Positions 19,207 through 27,404 of a stretch of DNA of 30,290 nt are shown one piece after another. A program made the translations under genes and the position numbers. Position 1 is the stretch's first letter, and every line of letters starts with the position of its first letter. The stretch covers positions 1-30,290 of the forward strand of contig BRYA01000468.1 of NCBI GenBank assembly GCA_030267965.1, read 5' to 3'. The notes beneath the pieces are model-generated. The model searched no databases, was not told the DNA's origin, and saw nothing but the letters and a program-made list of their open reading frames with translations. The DNA is from Triparma columacea (taxonomy: Eukaryota; Sar; Bolidophyceae; Parmales; Triparmaceae).

Positions 19207-19545
19207 GGAGGAAAAAGGAGGAAGGGGAGTAGGGAGTAGGAAGGAAGAGGGGGGAAATGAAATTGTTGTAACTGAGGAAGCAGCTTTCGGAGAACAAAAA
19301 CATGGAGGCTAAGGGGGGATAATTGAGATCACTTCAAGCATGCGAGCCTGACTTTTACCTTTATAATGTGCTTTACGGGGTAACAGTCGTCAAAATTATC
19401 ATTTCATGTTCCCCTGAAAATTATTCCCTTTACAATACCATACATACCATACATAACCTTCAACCTATTAATTAGACGGCAAGTCCCTCCTATCTGTCGT
19501 TTTCTCTCGCCCCTCACCCCCCTCACAACCCCCCCCACCTCGCCT
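19207..19545. other. Convergent 3' region, no gene seen
   Basis: This lies between the stop of aldolase 2 and the stop of the TMEM151-like gene. Its ends are G-rich (left) and C-rich (right), with an AT-rich middle (about 19360-19490) containing ACCATACATACCATACATAACC. It probably consists of two 3' UTRs. No coding sequence or RNA gene is recognised. Confidence 0.5.
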
Positions 19546-20972
19546 TCACCTTTCACTAATGGTGAAATTGCCGTCGTCGAAGCTTTCGGTGTATTCTAGA
19601 ACCCCGGCCATGTAAGCAGGAGGCGGAGGAGGAGGCGGAAGATCCGGGTCGGCCTCGGGGTCCCTAAAGAGAGGGTGAGAGGGCAAGAGAGAGTTAGAGG
19701 TCCATTTTGTGAAAAAACCCTAACCTGCAGCGTCAAGGCTTCGAGATTTCCACCCCGAGTCCCCGTCTCACCTTCTAACAAAACCTTGCAAACCGCGCTG
19801 TTGCTGCTCTCGCCTAGCCTCCAGCTGCTCCCAGTATTCATTCTCCCACGCCACGCTCATCGGTATAGCGTGCACGTACCCAACGTCTGTCCTGCCATCC
19901 TCCACCACGGAAGCCTCGTTGAGTTTGACGTCTGACACGTCGACGGGGGCGTTGCTGATGGGGCCGTCGGTGCTGGTGAGGAAGAGCTTCTTCGTGATGC
20001 AGAAGTTGGCCTGGCCGGCCTTCTTGTTGAACCACCATATGTACACCGGACTTAGACAGAGTATGACGGATAAGAAGTAGACCCAAAAGGAGAAACGCCA
20101 GTCCTTTTCACCCTCTTCAGTTATGATCAGCTGGCGGTCGACAGTTCCCGGGACCATGAAACGGGTGGTCTTCTCAATATGTCTGTCCCTGTGCCTATTC
20201 TCGTCGACCATCCTCTTTCCCTGCGCCTCAAACGCGGCCTTCGCGCTCGGATCGAACACGTACTCGACCCTTGAGTCTAACCGGACGATGACAAAATTTC
20301 CTGATACCACACCGGCAGGGGTCCTGTCGAGGCAGAACTCGTACTCGAAGTTCTCCTCGGTGCTGTGGGTGTTTACTCTGACAGTCTTTCGATAATTGCC
20401 CTGGCCGGTTTCCTTGAAGTGGTAACAACGAACAATGGTGCTGACGTGCATCTTTGCGGTCCTCATTCTGGTGCGGGCGGAAGAGGGGCGAGGAAATGGT
20501 GGGGGGGGTTGGGGGGGGTGGGGTTGGTTTGAGTCAGACGGGCATGGAGCGGTTTTGACTGAAGTTGTCGCTTCCCTCATCCCCTCCCTCCCTCACCTTT
20601 CCACATATTCCTTCGTCTGCTTTTGGGTGCTGTATGCTGTGAGATATTTGCAAGTTGGATAACAACAAAAACTGCAAATTAGTTGTAGCGCATACACCAG
20701 CCAAAAAAGAGGAGATAACCAAACCAATAATATAATAAGGCCAATGACAAAGGCTAATGAGCTCAGCGTCTCGCAAGACAAACCAAAGCATGTAGTAGCA
20801 CCGTGTTGTGCTCTTATTCTGAAGGTCCGGAGGAGCGAATGTGGGGACGTGTAAGTGGATTGCAAAGGGAGGGATCCAGTGCCCAATACGCCGAATCTCA
20901 CTTTGTGTCCCTGACGGTGTTGTGCACTATGCCCCCAAATCGGCGGGAAGACGTAGCCCACGATTCGGCCAT
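19546..20972 (-). CDS. TMEM151-like membrane protein
   Basis: Minus-strand exons: 20972-20902, 20818-20597, 20467-19772, 19663-19546; 368 aa. The membrane part has one long hydrophobic hairpin (about 41-75) and, later, FSFWVYFLSVILCLSPVYIWWF. Between them YVERMRTAKMHV, CYHFKE and VRVNTHSTEENFEYE match the order and spacing I know from the animal TMEM151 family, with the RYR-type segment shortened. Function of that family is not established biochemically. The C-terminal tail is hydrophilic with a seven-Pro run (DLPPPPPPP) in exon 4. The start MAESWATSS was chosen because exon 1 joins exon 2 in frame across an 83-nt GTGAG...CAG intron; the other frames upstream have no ATG. The final exon could be followed by a further intron at GTGAAGGCGAGG, but the TGA at 19546-19548 is the simplest end. 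Confidence 0.8.
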
Positions 20973-21164
20973 TGTTGCGCTTGTTGTCAACTTCGCCCTT
21001 GTCACTATGTTAGTTTGATGAATTCCGAAACCGGCTTTGTTTGTTTGGGATTTGGGGTTGGGAAGGAAGGGAAACCCGAACCAAACCCTGCCAAACCTCA
21101 ACCTCAAACAGATCGCGCAGGTGTCCAGTTGCTCTTGGTTATATCTTCCTGAGCAATTCTTCTG

Positions 21165-23123
21165 ATGATATTTTTATTCACCGTATGCGCTCTCACTCTC
21201 ATCGGATCCCGCGCAGAGCCGGAAGATGTGTTCTCCTCTATGTACAAGACTTCGGATTATGAAAGCACGATCCCTGTAGCTCTCCAGGTCAATGGAATTC
21301 TCCCCCCCTATCTCGCTGGCGGCAGAGTCGTACACAACGGGTGTGGAGGATATGGAATGGGGGGGCATTCGTTCAGCCATGCCTTCGGTACGTCACCCTA
21401 ACCTCAGAAACCTACATGTCGCCACCGAACTTCACCCCCATTCCACGTCTAAATATCCTTATCTGACACCTTTTTCACCCCTCTCTCCCCTGAAATCCCC
21501 CTCTTGTGCAGATTGTTTTGCGAAACTTCACAGTTGGAGCTTCGAGGATACGGAGACAGTGACTTTTTCTAGTAAGTTTATGCACTCTTACTTTTACAAC
21601 GCGTCCGTGGAGCTGAACGACATCTGGCCCGCCGTTTTTTTCGGTGTAGAGGAGCCTCGCTTCGGGATGAAGGATCGCATGTCCGCTATTATGCACAGCA
21701 AGCCATCGGACACTGTCGAAGGCTATGACAACCTCAATGTGAACCTCTGGGACTTCGGCCTGAGGACTCCTGACAGAAGCGAGAAGGTGAGTGAAGGTAG
21801 TCTTTCGCCTCGTGATTTGTCTCCGTCGCTATTTTTACCCTAAGCCTTGTCCTCCCCTCCTCCCCCGCAGATGCTCCTTGCCCTCACTGACGGACTCGCC
21901 TTCAGGGGGGTCGGTTCCGAGTCGTTGAGCACCCACTACTTCGCTTTCGACAATCTTTCTGTGACAACGAACGGAACTCTCAGCTCTGCCCACCCCAAGT
22001 ACATCCCGGGCACCAAGACCACTGTCAATTACTACATCCAGCCGAACAACATGGTTTCTGCCAAGGGAAAGCTAACCCTGTACAAACAGGAGTACGGGTC
22101 GACGAGCGTGAGCGAGTTCTTTGAGGCTAACATCCCGAACATCAACTACATGCACAGCTTCAGCTTGACCCCTAACTACGCCATTCTTTTCTTTAACAAC
22201 TGCCACTTCAAAGAGAGTTGCGTCATGTCGAGTATGACGAAGGAGTGGAGGGGCGTGAGCCACTGCTTCTCGTGGGACGATAGTCTGGACTCGACGACAA
22301 TTTTGGTCATCGGGCTGGAAGATGGCGAAATCAAAATGACGTCCAAGGCCCCTCCTCTGTTCTCCCTTCATCACGCCAACGCCTACGAGGAGGAGGATGG
22401 CAGCATCGTTCTCGATATGCCAGCCTTTGAAGATTCCTCCATCATCCAAGACACTGTCTTCCAGACCATGACCATTTTGGATCAAGAGGCGAGGGATGCT
22501 TACAAGGCCACGTTCGTCCCACCTCGCTACCACCGCCTCATCATCAGGGGAGACGGCATGGATGCCGAAGAGAGGTGAGATGTAATACAGTATGGTGCTG
22601 TATGCATTTATGTAATCCTGGCTGCAGCCAACTCCTTCTTTTGTTGCCCCTCGCCCCCTCACCCCCTGCACACCCCCTTCCTCCCCACAGCACCATACCA
22701 AGCTTCCTTGACGGGCAAGAGTACCCCTTCGACTTCCCCCTCGTTAACCCCAACTACGTCGGTCACAAGCATTGCATCGTGTATGGAATGGACTCTCCAT
22801 TCGCTGGTGGATCTGACCGCTTCTCTTCTGGCATGTGGGTCAAGCTCAACGTCTGCACAGGCGACGTCAAGGTGTTCAGCAAGAAGAACCACTTCGCTAC
22901 CGGAGACGCTAGCTTCGTACCTGACCCTGATTCAGACGATGAGGATGGAGGCGTCATTCTTACAGCGTGGGTTGATGGAACCGCCGACGAAGGAGAGACA
23001 TACTTCAGGGTCATAGATGCGAAGACGATGGAAGAAGTTGCCACCGTCAACTTCATCGAGGAGGAGGATAAGAAGATCATCATGCCGTATGCGTTCCACG
23101 GAATCTGGCTCGGACCGGAGTGA
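21165..23123 (+). CDS. Carotenoid cleavage oxygenase family protein, secretory
   Basis: Exons: 21165-21387, 21512-21786, 21871-22574, 22691-23123; 544 aa. Members are non-haem Fe(II) enzymes that cleave the polyene of carotenoids or related alkenes within a seven-blade propeller. All four iron-binding histidines are visible: SAHPKY (H207), YMHSFSLTPNY (H261), LHHANAYEE (H333/H334) and AFHGIW (H537). The opening motif NGCGGYGMGG...SHAFDCFAKLHSWSF matches the animal-type BCO/RPE65/NinaB branch rather than plant CCD4/NCED. The N-terminus MIFLFTVCALTLIGSRA is a signal peptide; no ASAFAP motif follows, so the ER or secretory route is more likely than plastid. The substrate is unknown. The acceptor at 21511 restores a Gly-Asp split codon, which supports the join. 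Divergent from the TMEM151-like gene (192 bp between ATGs). Confidence 0.92.
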
Positions 23124-23478
23124 GGGTTGGACAGGGGGGGGGGGGAGGGATGCTCGTAATGCTCACTTTGAATATATACACTGAGCACTGTTAGGGTTAA
23201 AAAGAAAAGGACGAATTAAATAATGTGCAATCGTTGCTCTAACAGAACAGAATACTTTACGCTTCGAATGCTGCCCTCCCTCCCACGGCTGAAAACCCAA
23301 AAAAAATCTCAAAATACAAGGCTAAGAAAGAAAAATGGGCCCAGCCAGATCCCAAGGCAATCTGGAAACTGAACTGTTAAAGAAACCCTAACACTTTCCT
23401 TTCTTGGGTTTATCGGGTACTACCCTATTGTTTTACGTTTCTCTCAACATTGTGTCTTCTCAAATTAGTCTCAAGCGA
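23124..23478. other. Intergenic region, no gene seen
   Basis: The 3' flank of the oxygenase gene starts with a run of G (about 23134-23146), followed by A-rich sequence and then the promoter of the WW-DUF202 gene. AACCCTAA-type patches occur near 23190 (as GTTAGGG) and 23384. Nothing coding is recognised. Confidence 0.5.
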
Positions 23479-24365
23479 ATGTCGAGCAAAATGGGCAGCA
23501 CTCCAACACAGCCTCCAGGTCGACCCAACCGAGCACCCACCACTGACATGCTGGTGGACATGTTGGTGAAAGATCGCGTAAATCAAGGGCTGAGTGCATT
23601 TCCGGCCGGTGCTGTGAAGCGCTCCCAGAAAAGGGCTTCTCAGCCCTTTGTATCTCCCCCACCTGAGCTCCAAGATGTGACAGAGGAGACAAATCAGGCA
23701 GCAGAAGAACGCCCTCTTCCTGAGGGGTGGGAAATAGTAGCGGGGGAGGATGGACAGTACTACTACAACGCTGAGCTCCAGAAATCGCAGTGGCATCATC
23801 CAGATGATGCACCAGATTTTGAGTTAGGTGAGCAAACGAAACGTCACCTCAATTGTTCACATCCCCTCCCTTACACATAACCTCTTTCGTTCCTTTTACC
23901 ACCGCAACCACCCACTACATGTACTTCCCATCCACAACCCTTTCCATCGCAGACTTGTTGGATCCTTCGATGGTATTTTCGATGGAGAGAACCGTACTCT
24001 CCGCTTACAACCAGTCTTTCCAGCTCATGGTGGTAGGAGGCGGAATTATGGCCGTTCAAAACGCAAACGAAGCCAGAAATGACTCGAGGCCCGTTGCGAT
24101 TGGCTTCATCTTCTTCATCGCTGGAGTTATGTACGGGGCGATGTCGCTCTTCTACCATATTAGAAGGATGCACGTATTGAAACATGGGGACAATTACAAC
24201 TACAACTGGCAATTGAGCAGCATAATATGGATGTCCTTCCTGGGACTCTTCCTTGTTGTGGGTCTTTCTATCGAGGTATACTTCGCTTTCCTCTTCCCAT
24301 ATATTGAACGTACAACGGCTGTAGAAATCGCCTCTCCATCGCCAACTGCGACTCCCGTTTTATGA
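23479..24365 (+). CDS. WW domain-DUF202 fusion membrane protein
   Basis: Exons: 23479-23827 and 23953-24365; 253 aa. An N-terminal disordered part is followed by one WW domain at about 79-109 (LPEGWE ... GQYYYN ... SQWHHP; W84, W105 and P108), which binds proline-rich ligands. From D117 comes DPSMVFSMERTVLSAYNQSF and three hydrophobic segments with a YHIRR loop and LGLFLVVGLSIEVYFAF, which is the DUF202 fold found at the membrane end of VTC1/VTC4-type polyphosphate/vacuolar transporter chaperones and bacterial YidH-like proteins. It has no SPX or polyphosphate-polymerase domain. A VTC-complex-like partner role is therefore only inference. The phase-1 join (GAG TTA G / AC) is clean. The start is the first in-frame ATG; a second Met is 4 codons later. 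A possible AATAAA signal lies at about 24430. Confidence 0.85.
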
Positions 24366-25120
24366 GACGTGCAAGTGAAGTGGCATTTAATGACTAAGTT
24401 GGCGGGTATTCTTTAACATGAACATCCAAATAAAGTCGCGGAATTGTTGTTATTTTCTCGCTTCAATTTGATTCAGTTTTCCGCGTTTGAAAGTGATTTT
24501 TTTCATTGGGAGGAGCGAGGAGCAAGTCGAAAATGAACGGGAAGAGATCTAACGGATGAAGGCGGGGGAAAGGGGAGGGTACGTGTAAAGGCTTCGTTTA
24601 GGGTATGAGGGATGGGGGCTAGAGTGAAACGTGAAATTGAAATAAGGATGTTGGTTATTGTCTACTAAAGCGTTCCAAGATTGAGGGCCTTGATGAAGGC
24701 GTTGAGATGATGATGCGATGATGATCTGAAGCAGCATCAAAAATACCATCTTCTGGCCACCCTCCCTGGTCCCTGGTGGAGGGAGAATAAATAAATCTTA
24801 TCAAAAAAAGGTAAGGCGGACAACAATGACAATAATAACCCTTGTTAGGGCTTTATGCAGTTGTATTTTTTCCTATTAGTTGATTTTAGTTTCCTATTCA
24901 CGTCAAGGAACCAAGTTATTTCCCCCAGCAATGATGCATCCTCGAAAGTCTCACCATCCCTCTCCCTTGTTCTTTGTCAATCACACCACACTAACCCTGC
25001 TTATCGCGTCACTAATGTAGGAACTCGCAGATAATCAGTATCAAATAGTTTAGGCTTTCAACTGTTACCGAAAGACGGGTTAAAAGATCCTCTCAACCCC
25101 CGGACTCTTCCTTTCCCAAA
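24366..25120. other. Intergenic region; right part is duplicated ahead of LRR gene 2
   Basis: The first half (24366-24780) holds the 3' flank of the WW-DUF202 gene. From about 24795 to 25110 the sequence matches 26930-27400 with many small differences: shared pieces include GGACAACAATGACAAT, TTCCTATTCACGTC-like, GTCTCACCATCCCTCTCCC and ACAATCACACCACACTAACCCT. The second copy carries an extra segment of about 130 bp (27060-27200). It is the promoter half of a gene-plus-promoter duplication. Confidence 0.75.
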
Positions 25121-26755
25121 ATGCCCCAAACAGGAGTATACTCTGGCACAGACGAGACAGGGAGTTTTAGAGACAATCGTGAACTCACAGAAGTGACTTT
25201 TGCACAAGGAGTGACGTCGATTGGAGATAAAGCCTTTTACGGATGCTCCTCCCTCACAGCCATTACCATCCCAGATGGAGTGAAGATGATTGGCAAGGAC
25301 GCCTTCTGTTTATGCTCCTCCCTCTTGTCCATCATCATCCCGGACGGAGTGACAATGATTGGCGAAGGGGCCTTCAACGGATGCTCCTCCCTCACTGCCA
25401 TCACCATCCCAGATGGAGTGACAACAATTGGCCAGAGCGCCTTCCAAGGATGCTCCTCCCTCACTGCCATCACCATCCCGGACGGAGTGACGATAATTGG
25501 CCTTGCCGCCTTCTACGAATGCTCCTCCCTCACCGCCATCACCATCCCAGATGGAGTGACGACGATTGGCGATGAAGCCTTCGGTTATTGCTCCTCCCTC
25601 ACGGTCATCACCATCCCGGACGGAGTGACGATGATTGGCGATTACACCTTCAACGAATGCTCCTCCCTCACGGCCATTACAATCCCGGACTCAGTGACAA
25701 CGATTGGTGAGGGCGCCATCTCCAAATGCTCCTCCCTCGCGGCCATCACAATCCCAGACGGAGTGACGAGGATTGACGAACACGCCTTCGACGACTGCTC
25801 CTCCCTCACGGTCATCACAATCCCGGGCGGAGTAACGATGATTGGCGATTTCGCCTTCCAAGGATGCGACTCCCTCACGGCCATCACAATCCAGGACGGA
25901 GTGACGACAATTGGCAAGGGCGCCTTCAATGAATGCTCCTTACTCACGGCCATCACCATCTCGGACTCAGTGACATCGATTGGCATTGGCGCCTTCTCAG
26001 GATGCTCCTCTCTCACGGCCATCACCATCCCGGACGGAGTGACGACAATTGGCCGTGTCGCCTTCAGAGAATGCTCCTCCCTCATGGCCATCACAATCCC
26101 AGACGGAGTGACAGAGATTGGCGATGGCGCCTTCGAAAACTGCTCCTCCCTCACGGCCGTTACCATCCCAGATGGCGTGAGGACAATTGGCGAGGGCGCC
26201 TTCCACGGATGCTCCTCCCTCACGGCCGTCATTATCCCGGACGGATTGACGATGATTGACGATGATGCCTTCTCTAGATGCTCCTCCCTCACGGCCATCA
26301 CCATCCCGGACGGAGTGACGTTGATTGGCGATGGCGCCTTCGAAGGATGCTCCTCCCTCACGGCCATCACCATCCCAGACGGAGTGACAGAGATTGGCTA
26401 TTGCGCCTTCGAAGGATGCTCCTCCCTGACGAAGCTCATTCTATCTCCTGCGGTTTCCATCGGTGAAGACTGCTTCTTGGACTGCACTGCCCTAATCGCT
26501 GCCGCTGCTGATAAAAATATGCCGACTGTTCTGGACCTCCTCCATTACAGGTGGCGCCGCAATCTCGCTGTGATCGAACGCGTCAACGCTCTGCTGTGCC
26601 TCAAGGGAACCTGGGATCACGTGGAGAACCCACCCAGGAGATCGGCTAGGAAGCGGAAGCGAACTGACGGAGTTGAAGCACCAGCGCTAAGGGTAACTCC
26701 GGCACGTGAGAAGATCCCGAAAGTCTTGTGGAGAGTAATTCTGGAGTTTCTGTAA
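25121..26755 (+). CDS. BspA-type leucine-rich repeat protein A
   Basis: Single exon, 544 aa. After a short leader (partial repeat to AFYG) it has 17 full 23-residue repeats of the form CSSLTAITIPDGVTxIGxxAFxx (LRR_5/BspA type) and a capping repeat CSSLTKLILSPAVSIGEDC, then a non-repeat C-terminal domain (LHYRWRRNLAVIERVNALLC ... VLWRVILEFL). A basic run RRSARKRKR could be a nuclear signal. No signal peptide or membrane segment is seen, so it is probably intracellular. Such repeats form curved binding surfaces; the ligand is unknown. The 69-bp DNA repeats make other frames open on both strands, and these are shadows. It is the upstream member of a tandem pair with the gene at 27405-29645. Confidence 0.85.
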   Translation: MPQTGVYSGTDETGSFRDNRELTEVTFAQGVTSIGDKAFYGCSSLTAITIPDGVKMIGKDAFCLCSSLLSIIIPDGVTMIGEGAFNGCSSLTAITIPDGVTTIGQSAFQGCSSLTAITIPDGVTIIGLAAFYECSSLTAITIPDGVTTIGDEAFGYCSSLTVITIPDGVTMIGDYTFNECSSLTAITIPDSVTTIGEGAISKCSSLAAITIPDGVTRIDEHAFDDCSSLTVITIPGGVTMIGDFAFQGCDSLTAITIQDGVTTIGKGAFNECSLLTAITISDSVTSIGIGAFSGCSSLTAITIPDGVTTIGRVAFRECSSLMAITIPDGVTEIGDGAFENCSSLTAVTIPDGVRTIGEGAFHGCSSLTAVIIPDGLTMIDDDAFSRCSSLTAITIPDGVTLIGDGAFEGCSSLTAITIPDGVTEIGYCAFEGCSSLTKLILSPAVSIGEDCFLDCTALIAAAADKNMPTVLDLLHYRWRRNLAVIERVNALLCLKGTWDHVENPPRRSARKRKRTDGVEAPALRVTPAREKIPKVLWRVILEFL

Positions 26756-27404
26756 CTCTTTGTTGTTGGAGCATGAACGTTAACCTTTTTCCACCTAAAG
26801 TCAGACATGAGTGAAACAATCGGGTCGTAATACTAGATGATTATACTTACATGTTCAATCAACGTTCAATTTATTGTTTTATCTGACCTGAGATCTGAGA
26901 CGGACTGAGATCTGTTTTGGCAAAAAAAATCTTATCGAAATAAAGGTAAAACGGGACAACAATGACAATGATAACACTTTTCAAGGCTTTCACCACTTGT
27001 TATTTGTCCTATTGTTGATTATGTTCTCCTATTCACGTCCAAGTGCAAGTTCTTTCCACTCTTCAAATCGTGGTCGACTGACTGAGTGGACATTGGGTTG
27101 GATTTTTCGTCTCATAGTATGAGATAATACTACTTTCGGCCATATTTCCGACACTGTTAGTATCATGTTGGAAGTTCTCGGGCAGAGAACCGCCATTGAC
27201 GCCACAATGACACATTCCTTGAGGGTCTCACCATCCCTCTCCCTCCTTCTTTGACAATCACACCACACTAACCCTCCTGATTCACGTCAATAATGTAGGA
27301 ATTCCTTGAGGATTGAAGCTGTTAACGACAAGACTGTATAATAAATCGAGGGTTAGGGTTAGGTTACCAAAAGGACGGTATAAAAGATCCTCTCCATCCC
27401 TACA
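26756..27404. other. Spacer and duplicated promoter of LRR gene B
   Basis: The left part is the 3' flank of LRR gene A (CTTTGTTGTTG shared with the flank of gene B at 29648). From about 26930 it is a diverged copy of 24795-25110, with an inserted or retained segment around 27060-27200 containing the 7-bp-arm palindrome TCTCATAGTATGAGA (27110-27124). No gene is visible. Confidence 0.7.
27379..27386 (+). promoter_or_regulatory. Putative TATA box of LRR gene B
   Basis: TATAAAAG ends 18 bp before the ATG at 27405 and is followed by GATCCTCTCC. The duplicated gene A has TTAAAAGATCCTCTC at the matching place (about 25080-25094), so the element is mutated there in its first positions. The transcription start is not known; the call is by motif only. 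Confidence 0.4.

Noticed and set aside
20534..20791. Separate minus-strand gene beginning MLWFVL
   Set aside because: It overlaps exon 2 of the TMEM151-like gene in another frame and lacks the family motifs seen in the true frame.
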